Positions 27,324 through 38,900 of a DNA stretch of 64,000 bases are shown piece by piece. The DNA lies in NCBI RefSeq assembly GCF_963678635.1, contig NC_087062.1:24818177-24882176 (forward strand), written 5' to 3'. The DNA comes from Symsagittifera roscoffensis. Lineage: Eukaryota; Xenacoelomorpha; Acoela; Convolutidae. The position numbers and the translations under genes were made by a program. The stretch's first letter is position 1; the number at the start of each line of letters is the position of its first letter. The notes under the pieces were generated by a model. The model made no database searches and was not told the DNA's origin. It saw only the letters and a program-made list of their open reading frames with translations.

Positions 27324-29320
27324 CTAGTTCATATGACGAGGGGCGTTCCGGAAAATTGAGCAGCTTGATAAGCCGTCGTCTGTTTCAAATTTCATTGAAA
27401 ACAATTTATGAATAGATTTTAATTCATTGATCCTCTTTAAAATTTTATCTTTATTGGCATGATAAGGACAGTCTTTCACACTATATTTCTTCAAGTTTTG
27501 TGTGTCCTCATAGTCGGTCCTCATCGGCAAAGCGTAGCCAAGCTTCTTTCCACGCTGGATTGAAACCGTGGTGTCCAGTGTGTTCAACAACACACTGACA
27601 CACAGTCCGTTTCGCGTTACCGAGAAGCTCCGGCCTAAAATCACCGAACTCTGACTATTTGGATTCGGTACTAAGCAAACCTGTTTACTATCACTTAACG
27701 AATTCAAGTTTCTCATTCTAAAAATTGCTACCACAGCCTGTCCTGGTTGTAATTTTACTTTCATATCCAAAAAAATTGGTACCTTGTTTTCGTCTGTTAT
27801 TATCCTATTAATTGGTTTCTTAACATAGTTCCGGTCCGGGTTTCTAATCCGTATCAGACCGTTGTTCAAGTCAATCATCACGTCAAAATTCCTGACAAAA
27901 TCTCTGCCCAAGATGAATTGGTCGGCGTCGTCCAGATTCTCTACCACCAGGAAGCTCATCCAAAGATCCCGTCCTCCCATGTGGAGGACCGTTATTGGTG
28001 TTCTTCCGGCCACGTAGATAGCTCCTCGATTGGCGGCGGCCAGTCGGAGATTCGTTGGAATTAGATCTTCCCGCGTGAAGCCCATTCTTTCCCAAGTTTT
28101 TATCGGTATCACACTCACTACCGCTCCTGTGTCCAGAAGCCCTGTGACTCCAATTTTTGTTCCGTTGGTGTCGAGCAGATGTGCGGTCACATCTGCTTCA
28201 TACCCAATGTGTACTGCGTCTTGTTCCATCATGGCGTCATGGCCTATCCTGCGGACTTTGAGTTCCTCTTCTCCCAAATAGATCTGCCCCATTTGGTCAT
28301 CATCTGTTGTTACATAAGTCCTGGTGTAAATACTGATTCCATCCACATTCAGCATTACTTGATACGGCCCATAGACCTCTAGGTAGCGTCCATGAAGTTT
28401 CTTCATGCGAGGGCCACCCGTCGTTAGTAGTGCTCGCACAGCTCTCGACTCGGTGCGTGGCTCCACCTGCCTCAGATAATCTGCATATGTGTCTAAATGC
28501 ATCAAAGTGAACTCGGATGGTTCACTCAGATTTCTGATCACCTGATGTCCAGCCACTGAGATTATCGATTGTATCTTGCTTCCTTGCGGCACCATGCCGA
28601 ACCTCTGACCGGAGATCACATTAAGCTTCATGCTCAAACTGCTTTGTGCTTTAGTTTCCTCGAACTCCGTTGCTTCGAAGGTATTCAGTTGCTCCTGAAG
28701 TTTCTCATTCTCCAGTTCAAGTTTCACTTTTTGTTCGATCTCTTTCGTCACTAGTTCCTGCTGCACTCTATTTAGAGCATCCCTCGCGGCTGCCTTATAA
28801 TCGACCTTGAAGTCGTGAGCCGCAGTTGCTGGTTCCGGCTCACGTGTCTCCTCTATTACCGCTTGCATTTTCTTTGCCGCCAGCTCTTGAGGTTTATCCT
28901 TTCTGCGTGCCTCTGCTTCACTCAAAAGTCGAGCCTTGCTGGCTTTCACTCCTGACAAAGCTTCTTCATGTCTTGGATGCTTAATGTCTGCCACTGCATC
29001 CCAGAATTGCGGACAATCTGATTTCAAATGACCTTCCAAGTTGCAAAAGAAACAGCTCGGGCCGAATTTCGCAATTACTCCTCTCATGAAATCCTCATGG
29101 TCCAACTCTGACGCATCTTCGTCCTCGAGGCTAAAGCCTATTGCTTTCATGCCTTGTTTGTAAGCTGGGCATGCTGACACATGATGGTCCGTTGAACTGC
29201 AATTAGCACAAGAGCGTCTCTTGTCCATATCATCTCTCGGTTTGTACCAATTGTTCCCTTGGTTTGCTGGTCCGTTGTTAAAATTGCCATAATTGTTCTT
29301 GTAATATCCAGATCTCGAAG
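27324..29320 (-). pseudogene. Element B Gag-Pol: zinc knuckles and aspartic protease in one frame
   Basis: The clean frame runs from 29,228 (MDKRRSCANCSSTDHH) and contains two CX2CX4HX4C knuckles (CANCSSTDHHVSAC, CFFCNLEGHLKSDC), a Gln/Glu-rich spacer, and retropepsin with VTGLLDTGAVVSVIP and FILGRDFVRNFDV. Knuckles and protease share a frame, which shows that Gag and Pol are continuous in this family. A one-base loss near 27,355 ends the frame early, and another shift near 29,325 separates it from the capsid part. Confidence 0.8.
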
Positions 29321-29865
29321 GCTTTTGATTTGAGCCTCAACTCCTCCGGTGTTGGCGCATTGGTTGATAGTGGTGTGTAATGCGTTGCTAGCATCGTACG
29401 AAGTTCATCATTCTTCACACCATCGATAAATTTCGAGGCTACGGCCAGGTTCATCTTTCGGTTTGACTCGTCCGGTTGGCTGCGTCTCCTCAGCATTTCC
29501 AAATCATCGAGAAACTTGTCTATCGTTTCATCTTCTCGTTGCCTCCATTTCTCGAAGCGCATCATCGCCTGGTGCCCCTGCACCCCTGATCCAAAACGGT
29601 TTAACAAGATTTCGAAGATTTTCTCAGCAGTGTCACGTTGATATTGCTTCTTGGCCATGACACAGTTCAGGGCTGTCCCTTCTAAGTTGCTGGTGAGCGC
29701 GCTGCATTCCTGTCTCTCCGACAAGTCCTCTTCCTCGAAATGCAGCTTCATTACCTCTATCCAGGTATCAATACAGCCATCAGATTCGTCTTTGTAGCAT
29801 CTTGGTTTCTTCAAGACTCTTCTGGACTTCTCACTGCGTTCATTGGTTCTTGATAACCTTGTCAG
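29278..29865 (-). pseudogene. Element B Gag: capsid-like domain
   Basis: The retrotransposon-gag fold region (WIEVMKLHFEEEDLSERQE, GTALNCVMAKKQYQRD, FEILLNRFGSGVQGHQAM, DETIDKFLDDLEMLRRR) is nearly the same as in element A. It is bounded upstream by a TAA at 29,868-29,866 (FEPLNRSLET-stop) and downstream by a frameshift near 29,325. It would assemble the particle in an intact copy. Confidence 0.75.
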
Positions 29866-30336
29866 TTATGTCTCCAAAGACCTGTTTAGGGGTTCAAATG
29901 CTGTGGCCATTGCCGTAGCATCCCTTGAGTGTCCTGCTTGAGTGTCCTCACACCTCGTCGAAGGCTCTGTATGAGGTGCATCCCTGCAATCCGAATCGCC
30001 GTGAGTGTTTCCCGCTTGGCCCACATGACTCCTCCTCGGGCTTGCATGCCCCCTGTTGCCGGAATCACTTCTCCCAGTCGCATGTGTGCCTTGCGTTGGT
30101 CGTTCGTTAGAGGTCTGTCTGTTCCCCGTTGAACTTGCTCTACTGTTCGGGCCCCATGCTCCATTACCCCTTGTGGCATAGCCTGATGAACTGCCCCTGC
30201 CTCTAGTGGATCCATACGTCTTCCTCTTTTGATGTTCATTGAAGTTCACTCTCGGTTCCCTGCTGGGACCTCCCGAGTTCGGTTCTCCTTCTTTTGGTCC
30301 ACTCTTGCTGTTTAGTAGCTCGTCCAACCTATCCAT
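29866..30336 (-). pseudogene. Element B Gag: Gly/Arg/Ser-rich middle piece
   Basis: Low-complexity sequence rich in Arg, Gly, Ser and His (GSTRGRGSSSGYATRGNG), ending in ATAFEPLNRSLET at a TAA. Likely disordered and RNA-binding by composition. It overlaps the coiled-coil piece by eight bases in another phase, so a frameshift lies near 30,330. Confidence 0.55.
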
Positions 30337-30700
30337 GAGTTCGCCGCTCCATCATAGCGTCTATCTTTGTGTCAAGAGTCCCAAGAGACTGCTCTTGCTG
30401 AATTCTTAACCTCTCCATGTCGTCTCTTAAGCGTAACTCTCGCTGTTCCGCCTCTCTGGTCATTCGCGACAAGTTCTTTGCCATATGCTCGTCCGTTCTT
30501 TCTTTCAAGCGTTTTTCGCTCCTGCCAACTTCCTGTCTATTGCGGTTTATTTCTTCCCGCAGACTTTCTCTTTCAATGTGAACTGCTCTTTCTAGTTCAC
30601 TCATCCTTATTGACATCTGCTCGTTTTGTTCTCCTAAACTGTCCACTATGTTGTTTAAAGCTTCTTCTAGTGCTGCCCCGTTTTCCACGAGTGGCGTCAC
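30329..30700 (-). pseudogene. Element B Gag: coiled-coil piece
   Basis: About 123 residues, Glu/Arg/Gln-rich heptad-like sequence (NNIVDSLGEQNEQMSIRMSE, RDDMERLRIQQEQSLGTLD). It corresponds to the coiled coil of element A Gag at about 5,990-6,300. It is separated from the N-terminal frame by about 100 nt with stops. Confidence 0.55.
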
Positions 30701-30805
30701 TAGTGGCGGTGTAACCCTGTCGGTCCCAGGTAGCTTCGTGCTGGTCGAGATCCGGGCCTTGACTCTCTGTCTCGACGTCTTCTCATTATCTATTTCAGGA
30801 TCCGC

Positions 30806-31582
30806 TTACGCGTTGCCTAGCCCTCTGGTTCTACTCTCTCCTGTCTGTGGCTCTGAACTTGTCATAATCGCGAAATCTTTTGACTGGCCCGGTGTGTTTG
30901 CCTCTTTGCTTATCGTTGTCACTACACCAAATTTGTCCATGGTTCCAGTCTCTCTTCCGACGTATGCCTCGTTCTCCTGGATCGAACTATTGAGGCTGAC
31001 TTGAGATCCAAAGTCCCCTTGCTCCTCTTCATCCTCTTCCTCCTGGGATTCACCGTCGTTTCCTGCTCCTCCTCCCATGCTGAATGGAAAGATGTTTCCG
31101 AAGGTGTTCTTCATTCTTTCTGAGAATGATGATGACGTTGTTTGTTTCCCAGTTCCGCCTGCCATCATAGTGATGTCTGTCGGAGATCTTCTAGTTGCCG
31201 TTACTTCAGTTGAGATGTCGGACAGTTCCGACATCTCCTCTCGATCCAATGTCCCGGTGGAAGTGGCAAAATCATGGCCTTGTTCTACCGGAGTAGATTC
31301 ACTCGCCAGCCTTCTGCCTCTCCCTTCCAGTCCATGTACTTCCTGGTTGTCGTTCATGGTATGGTCCGTATTGACCTCCACTTCTAACAGTTTTTTTCGC
31401 TCTTCTGAGGTCTTCTGACTTCTCGTTTCAACCATTCTGCCTGAAACCGTCTCCCCTCTATCGGACCGGGATCGCTTGATCCAATCCACAAAAGGATCGG
31501 TCATCGTTTTTCTTTGCTTTTCAGGTATGAATTTCCTAGAGCTATTACCTCGTTTTGGTATCCTTGACTTGTCTAGACTCAT
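30806..31582 (-). pseudogene. Element B Gag: N-terminal region
   Basis: Start ATG at 31,582 (MSLDKSRIPKRGNSSRKF), aligned with the A start at 7,212. Basic for about 35 residues, then Ser/Thr/Glu/Gly-rich and probably disordered, with an acidic run (GESQEEEDEEEQGDFG). It ends at a stop at 30,806 near RTRGLGNA. No known domain. It is part of an unusually long Gag N-terminus. Confidence 0.6.
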
Positions 31583-32039
31583 TCTCTTATTTGTCACTTA
31601 ATAATGCCTATACTTAACCCGATTGCTAGATACCTTATAGTTTTGTTAACAATAATAATGACACAACACAATAATTTTCACAAGATTCTATTAAATAGTG
31701 ACCACGAATCCCTGTATGTTATCAGAGTACAGTTTGTATAAAATTTATTCACACTAACCGAATATCGGTGGTGAGATTGGAAAACTAGCACAATATGATG
31801 TTATCAGTCAATTTAAAAGATAGTGTACTCACTACCCAATCAAGCACAGTTTATGTTGATTTAAATTAAAAAAAAAAAAAATATTTATATTTAGTGTCAA
31901 ACTATAAATACCTCTATGAAAAAAAAACGTATGTGTGATGTACTCTTAGTCGGTCGCAGTACAATAGTCGAACCTGTCTTTTAAAGAAAAAGCTTTCCCT
32001 GCTCAGTGTTGCACCAAACAGACAAAACTTTGAAGGCAG

Positions 32040-32140
32040 TAATTTTCTCAAGTGGGCGGCTATTGCACCCACCGAGTACTGTGTTACCTATCTGCCTTCG
32101 GACTGCCCGAGCTAGACCTACTAAAATCCTCAGGGCAGTC
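32040..32140 (-). promoter_or_regulatory. Conserved leader block with hairpin, element B
   Basis: Counterpart of 7,695-7,800 at the same distance from gag: TCTCAAGTGGGCGGCTATTGCACCCACCGAG (written in parts: CTCAAGTGGG, CACCCACCGAG) and GCCCGAGCTAGACCTACTAA. The GTGGG/CCCAC stem is kept while the loop changed. Function unknown; inferred RNA signal. Confidence 0.4.
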
Positions 32141-34542
32141 ACTTTTCCCAAAAACGTAATATGTTACAATCCACACCAATGAATCACGCTCTTTTTAATG
32201 TAGACTTAGTGTCGCGAATATCCGAGTTCGGATCTGTTTTGTTTTGGTCTGGTTCTTATTGAAAGGCAAGTTACCAGTGCAGTCACTGATAGCTAGCCTG
32301 TGTGCTAATAACCTAATACCTCTCACTTTTTAGTCTTTCTTTCGTCTACCTAAGTTCTTTAATAAAATAATACCCCTCCGGATTGGCACAAGTAGGACCC
32401 TTCCGGACTGGCAGAATCTAGACCCCTCCGGATTGGGACCCCTCTGAGTTAGTTAATATAAGACCCCTCCGGATTTGGACCCCTCCGAATTAGCAACTAT
32501 AAGACCCCTCCGGATTCGGAACCCTCTTAACTTGAGAAAAAACAAAAATTTTTTTTTTTACCCTTCCGGATTGGGAAAAGTAGCTTTTCGGAGATTCCCT
32601 TCTTTCAACCTATACCCCTCCGGATCCGTTCTCCGATGCAATTTTGCTCTTTCAATTAACTAGGAAGGGTATGCACTACTTTCCTAGACCCTTCCGGATT
32701 GAAGTTAAGCCTCTTATTTGACAATTCACACTAACGGTGAAGGGTCTTATCGCTCGCCTAACTTCGGCTCGCTTAAGCTTTTGCTGTGCCTTTAGCCTTC
32801 CCTTTTCGTCTAGAACAGCCTAAAGTTACTTTATTCAACCGCTATTACCTTTTGTTAGGGGTATAAGGGCTTTTCTAAAAAAAAATTTGTAAAACGTGAA
32901 GGGTGTACCCTTCCAAATTGAGGAATTTGCTAAAAACAATCTCAAAAAATTTTCACGATTTTTTTCCAAAAAACGTTTGTCCCTATCAGTAAGCTCAGCT
33001 AATTTCTGATCTATTGGCACCAAGATCAACTCGTTATGCCCAGTAGTTCCAAAGTTATTAACCAAAACGTCTTTTTCCTAAACTCAAAAATTTTTCTCTC
33101 TTATAGGTTCCGCCTAACTTTTTCCGCAAATCAGGTCCTTTCGACCTAAAATTTATTGATCCGAGCTCAGAAGGCCTATACTCTTCTAGTTCAATGCAAA
33201 AGACCCGATCTAAAACGCTTTTGCTAAAAAAAATTTGCGAAAAACTATGCTACCTGTACCCCTCCGGATTGATGAATCCACCAAATCAAACACGTTAAGT
33301 TCGATTACTCTGCAATCGGGAAGGCTTTCGGGTAGCGGGTTTTAAAACTTGTAGATTCACTAGTGGACGTTGTCCGAACAACTATTTTTACTGTTCTAAC
33401 TCGAAAATTTTAAAAAATTTTCTGAATTTTTAGTGTTTCGGTTTCTCAAAAATCACGAAATTTCGGTTCTCGGTACGAAAATAGTTCCAACCACTTTCGA
33501 ACTAAACTTAACTGGTTCTCTCTATTATGGTAGTGCAGTTACGATGTAACACACTAACTTAGCGCTTTTTTCCGTTTCAAAAAAATATCGATATTTCAAA
33601 AATCGCGACTTGTGGGGGGATCAAAATATCGCTATTTTGACCCTAAAAACCGGTCTGTTTTCGTTGTTTTTCACTGAAAAACGATATAAGACTATTCATA
33701 TAGGCTCTATAAGTAATAATAATAGTAATACTATACCCCTCCGGGTTTGTTCAATATCCGAGTTAAGGTGCTTAACTCGGATATTCGCAGTTCGGTGAAG
33801 GGTCACTACAGTGCAGCACTGTCGAGCCCCCCGCAGATTACTATCTTAACTTTTGTACCAAAAGGGATACAAAACTTGTTAACGATACCCAACAGTCGAT
33901 TTTTGTTGTCGTTGAGCCTCTTCTTGTTGCTCCTTGTACTGCTTGCCGGATCAGCCTTCTTCCAAGACCCTTCCGAATTGAGCGCAAATCAGCTGACCCT
34001 TCCGGATTGAGCGCAATTTATCATTAACGTGCTTAAATGCTCAAATAACCCTACAGTTCAAGCCTCACAAACGGGCTACAAAACTGATCGTAACGATCCG
34101 GACTGATATAAATGCCTGTAACAACAATATATCTATCAACAACAAACGGGGGGGGGGGTCGGATCACATCTTGTCTGGGGGGATGATTTCTACTGATTTT
34201 TTACTTTTTTACTGTTTTTGGTTTTTTCGGTTATTTTTTTATGTTTTTTGTTTTTCTTGGGTACTATACTACTTTTTATTTGGTTTTATATATATCTTTA
34301 AGTGTTTTTGGTCACGGACCATTCAGGAAATGACGGGACCGCGAATCCCCCCACCCTTCCTGGTTCGTGAATTTTCGGTCTTAACTAGGTTAAAAAACTA
34401 TTCACGGTAATCCGGAAGGCTTCCGCGTTCCGAACTACCCTTCCGCCCCGGCGGTTTAGGCCTATTAAGGGCGTTAATGTGAGCATCCGCTCGGCGCGGA
34501 GTGCTCGTTAACGGTTCCGCCGGTCATGATGTTAAAAAGAAT

Positions 34543-34559
34543 AACACCCAGGAGCGCCA
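34543..34559 (-). other. Candidate primer-binding site, element B
   Basis: Minus strand TGGCGCTCCTGGGTGTT starts 12 nt inside the 5' LTR. It is identical to A over 15 bases and at the same spacing, while flanking leader sequence differs. Confidence 0.45.
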
Positions 34560-34571
34560 TAAAAACATCTA

Positions 34572-35499
34572 TGTAACATTCGCCCGGAAGATACATATCG
34601 ACGGAAGACAAAACTAAGTCTTAAGACGACTGGCTAACGTCTAAACAGAGCTTTGCATGCTTTTCACCGTCTCTACCAAGCCAGTACTTTTCGGTGGTCT
34701 TTCTAACATCGGGTCGACAAAAACGTTACTGCTTTCGGCTTCGGTCAAAACACTCAAATTAACTAGATTACATGCAGATATAGTGAGCTCATGGCTGGGT
34801 CTCAGTATCCCCAGACCACGAGGTCACTCCTAAAACCAGGGCTATTACTTATCATATTACTATTGTTTTTGTTCAGTAGATAAAAATCATCATCTCCATC
34901 GAAGATGGATCAACCCTTTCCTCCAACTCCTAGCTTCTCATCTTTATCAAAATGAATCTAGATATCAATTAAATTCAAGTCAGGACATGACAGGAAGCTA
35001 AAAGTTTACGTAACAGGATAAAAGTTTTAGTTCCTTTACCCTTCCGGATTGATGAATCCGCTGGATCAAGCTCGTTAATCCTGATTTCCCCTTAATCCGG
35101 AAGGCTGTCCTCCACCCTTCACCGTTGTCTGCAACGGCCCTGCAACTATTGTAGCAGTACAATAGTTGCAACTCGGAGTGTTCTCTGTTACTCTGTAACT
35201 CGCTGTCGTTTTTCGATCTCAATTCCGTAGTTGTTGTTAGCGCAGCCAATGTTGTTCTCTTTTTCTTTTCTTGTTTTAGCCAAAATGGCCGTTTCGGACG
35301 TTTCTCAGAAATATGACGTCATTAATCGAATTTTTGGAATTTTAAAATACCAGAATATTCCAGTCCTCACCGTTTGGCCAATCGTTCCAATAACGTTCTT
35401 AATTCTTAATAATCACCAATCCGGAAGGCTCGCTGCTAAAAATTCGAATTCTGCAGAGATTGCATTTTTCACATTCTTGCATTTTTGCCGAATGTCACA
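34572..35499 (-). repeat. Element B 5' LTR (928 bp)
   Basis: Direct copy of 12,297-13,216 with about ten base differences and an 8-bp length change near the outer end (TTGCATTTTTGCCGAATG against CTGGTCGAATG). It drives minus-strand transcription away from the SH3BP5-like gene, whose first recognised exon begins 440 bp beyond its outer end. Confidence 0.9.
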
Positions 35500-35688
35500 C
35501 TGACAAACATATTTCACGATCACCTGAATAATGAAGTCCTATTAAGTGACTCGTTTAAACCAAAAATATCAAGAGTGTACTGGCAATTCTACGAGAAAAT
35601 CTACGATGAAGTCGATACCTGCACCTGGAGAATCAACTGCGGATGCACAAGATGCTTAAACTTCAAAAAACTAAACTCATTAAACTAA
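35500..35688 (+). pseudogene. Right half of the small reading frame interrupted by element B
   Basis: In phase with the left half at 12,117-12,296: reads LTNIFHDHLNNEVLLSD and ends RCLNFKKLNSLN with TAA. Contains Trp/Cys spots (CTWRINCGCTRC) that could bind metal. Protein family not recognised. The shared CTG at both junctions could be one duplicated codon. Confidence 0.45.
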
Positions 35689-35780
35689 AATATGATTGAT
35701 CTCATAAACTTGATTCGGGAGCTAACTACCATGGATGTATCCTAAATTCTGTTTTATTATTATTATTATATTACATGTAC

Positions 35781-35799
35781 TTCCGGGCGAATGTCAAAC
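35781..35799 (+). repeat. Short LTR-end fragment (likely outer end of fragment C)
   Basis: ACTTCCGGGCGAATGTCAA matches the complement of the B LTR start (TGTAACATTCGCCCGGAAG) except near the tip. It fits as the far terminus of the inverted LTR fragment at 11,585-12,095. Confidence 0.5.
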
Positions 35800-35952
35800 C
35801 TGGTAAAATGCCTTGTTTTAATTGTTCTGCTAAATAGTCGGTCTGGTATAAAGTCGGTCCCCGATTTTACCAACTACGTCGGTTTTCAGGCTATTTTTGG
35901 GTACAGGATTTTTTTGTTAACGTGCTTTCTTTTTTCAGATTTTGATGCACAA

Positions 35953-38900
35953 ATGGCGTCAGACACCTTGTCTCAGTGCGGTGACAATGAAGATCTTGAC
36001 CCCCGAATTCAGGTTTGATTTGTAACTAGTATCGACTGATCAATGTTGAAGAACAGAATCATATGTTGAGCAGAAGATACTGGCTGTTTTAGCACGAGTT
36101 GGACACACTAAACAAAGCAAGTGTGGATATTAATGTATTAGAAAGGTCACTGGAGGAAGAACGACAAAATTACGAAACGTTGTTTTCAGGCGTTACTCAA
36201 AATCTCAATTATCTACAAGCAAAACTGAAATCGGTTATCGAAAAATCGAGGCCATACTATGACATGAAAGAAAAAGTGAAAATCGTAAGTTCTGTGATGT
36301 TTTCTGATCTTAAATGAAAATAATTTTGCCCTGCCTGAAAAAGTCTGGTCAAAATATACATAACGATTAGCTGGTTTGTATGCAAATGGCACGGACAGTT
36401 CCAACAACCAGAGGTTATTACATAGACGAAAGGAGAAACAACAGCTAGGCTTCATGCATTTCTTACTAAATAGACTCGATTCACGTAATTACCTTCGATT
36501 AGCAAGGGTATTGCAACCGGGTTCTATACTTTTTACCGTAAAGAACCTTGTTCAAAGGATGGCCATAATTGCTGGTCATATCAAATTTTAGTCGTGGTCT
36601 TAACCCCTTGTTTTCATTGTTTTTATTTATCCGTACGTTTATTTATTTAGGGCTAAAATATAAAAAATTATATGGATTTTATTTCAGTTTTTGTCGGATT
36701 ACTTGCCCGCCGTCTTTCTTCAAATAAGTTATTCTTTATTATATATATTTATTTAATTTTCCAATTTGATTTCGAGCTTCGAAAGTATATTTTCATAGGT
36801 TATTAATTAAGAGTAATGAACGTAGTGAAGAATCTCTTATAGGTCTTGCTGATTTTTTTTTTCCAGGAAAAGACTTGAAAGTCGCTAATAACTACATATA
36901 TGCATTCATAGATATTGATGCATTTATGAATGCATTTAGATATATATGCACTTTTTGAGTTTAATTGGAATTCATCTGCTGAAAGTGACGTAAATAGCAC
37001 TCTCCAAATACGAACGTCGAAATGGCCCAAAAAAACGTGAACGATTTCTGTTTCGATAGTAGAATTTATTTTTTAGATTTCCAGCGGAATAAAAACTTCA
37101 CCTATTGATCCAGTTTTCTCTAGTCGGGTTCATGCTATCAAAAAGCGCCAATCATAAATTGTTCTAGAAATTCAAACAGCTTGAAGGGCATCTTTTTTTC
37201 TTTGAAATTAGAGTTTTTTATGCATACTTGCATTCATTACTCTTTTCCAATCTTCAATTGGCTATTTTTTCTATGCTCACTATAAATTTTCCCAATGTCG
37301 CAAAAATTGAATTGTTACGCTTGAGATTAGCAAGCGTTATCAATTTGGAATAAAGACTTTTTTCGGATTAACAATTTAAACAATCACTTGTATCTTGATT
37401 CACATTGAATTCAAATTTCTATGCGTTGCCGGCCAGTTTAGCCTGGAGGCTCAAGGAAAGCTGTCGGCAAATTCTTTGCCGGCTCATCTGTTGTCGGCTT
37501 ATTTGTCACATCTTGAAATCGTTTTTTTTTTTGCTGCGCGCATTGTTTAATGTTGAGTCTAGTGTTTGATTTATTTCTAAAATTTGTAGTTATACTTACC
37601 TTGACTTCGTCTTTCCTTTGTTTTTTGTTTCGCTCAAAAAAAATTTCTTCGGCCCTAATTATTTCCGACATATTTTTCACCGGCCTACTGGATTTTATAT
37701 ATGGATTTTATTTCAGTTTTTATCGGATTACTTGCCCGCCGTCTTTCTTCAAATAAGTTATTCTTTATCATATATATTTTTTATTTTTCCAATTTGATTT
37801 CGAGCTACGAAAGTATACTTTCATAGGTTATTAATTAGGAGTACTGAACGTAGTGAAGAATCTCTTATAGGTCTTGCTGATGTTTTTTTTCCGGAAAAGA
37901 CTTGAAAGTAGCTAATAACTACATATATGCATTCATAGATATTGATGCATTTATGAATGCATTTAGATATATATGCTTTTTTTGAGTTCAATTGAAATTC
38001 ATCTGCTGAAAGTGACGTAAATAGCACTCTCCAAATACGAACGTCGAAATTGCCCAAAAAACGTGAACGATTTCTGTTTCGATAGTAGAATTTATTTTTT
38101 AGATTTCCAATGGAATAAAAACTTCACCTATTGATCCAGTTTTCTCTAGTCGGGTTCATGCTATCAAAAAGCGCCAATCATAAATTGTTCTAATAATTCA
38201 AAGAGCTTGAAGGGCATCTTTTTTTCTTTGAAATTCGAGTTTTTTATGCATACTTGCGTTCATTACTCCAATCTTCAATTGGCTGTTTTTTCTATGCTCA
38301 CTATAAATTTTCCCATTATCGCAAAAATTGAATTGTTACGCTTGAGATTAGCAAGCGTTATCAATTTGGAATAAAGACTTTTTTCGGATTAACAATTTAA
38401 ACAATCACTTGTATCTTGATTCACATTGAGTTCAATTTTCTATGCGTTGCCGGCCAATTTAGCTTGGAGGGTCAAAGAAAATTGTCGGCAAATTCTTTGT
38501 CGGCTTATTTGTCTCATCTTGAAATCTTTTTTTTTGCTGCGCGCTTTGTTTAATGTTGCGTCTAGTGTTTGATTTGTTTCTAAAATTTGTAGTTATACTT
38601 ACCTTGACTTCGTCTTTCCTTTGTTTTTTGTTTCTCTTAAAAAAAATTCTTCGGCCCTAATTATTTCCGACATATTTTTTACCGGCCTACTGGATTTTAT
38701 ATATGGATTTTTTTTCAGTTTTTGTCGGATTACTTGCTCGCCGTCTTTCTTCAAATAAGTTATTCTTTATTATATATATTTATTTAATTTTCCAATTTGA
38801 TTTCGAGCTTCGAAAGTATACTTTCATAGGTTATTAATTAAGAATAATGAACGTAGTGAAGAATCTCTTATAGGTCTTGCTGATTTTTTTTTTCAGGAAA

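Larger units (their letters stand above)
31583..34571 (-). other. Element B leader: about 3 kb without genes, rich in CCCCTCCGGATT motifs
   Basis: No credible coding region. The word ACCC(C/T)TCCGGATT or a variant recurs about twenty times (dense at 32,370-32,620; also near 32,690, 33,258, 33,733, 33,965, 33,994 and 34,430). The same word lies inside the LTR (12,767 and 35,038). The copy at about 33,255-33,345 resembles the LTR over about 80 bp (GGATTGATGAATCC, then CACGTTAA and GGGAAGGCT), so the leader may have grown by duplicating LTR pieces. It also holds an A-run at 31,868-31,881, a G-run at 34,149-34,158, and a T-rich block shared with A. Confidence 0.65.
12297..35499 (-). mobile_element. 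Element B: giant (about 23.2 kb) Ty3/Gypsy-like LTR retroelement with extra genes after pol
   Basis: It is bounded by two direct LTRs of 920 and 928 bp that differ at about ten positions plus one small terminal indel. On the minus strand the order is LTR, primer-site candidate, 3-kb leader, gag, protease, RT, RNase H, linker, integrase C-terminus, acidic tail, macro-like frame, small ORF, SGNH protein, 843-aa protein, frame of about 1,424 codons, 0.9 kb non-coding, polypurine-like tract, LTR. Ordinary Ty3/Gypsy elements are about 5-8 kb. Gag-pol is multiply broken and the integrase core is missing, so this copy cannot move by itself. No clear 4-6 bp target duplication is visible; only CTG is shared (12,294-12,296 and 35,500-35,502), and a frame can be read across that junction. 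Confidence 0.88.

Noticed and set aside
36803-38057. Repeated minus-strand frames starting MGHFDVRIWRVLF / MGNFDVRIWRVLF
   Set aside because: They repeat only because the 1-kb DNA unit repeats, and they are short and lack codon-like constraint.
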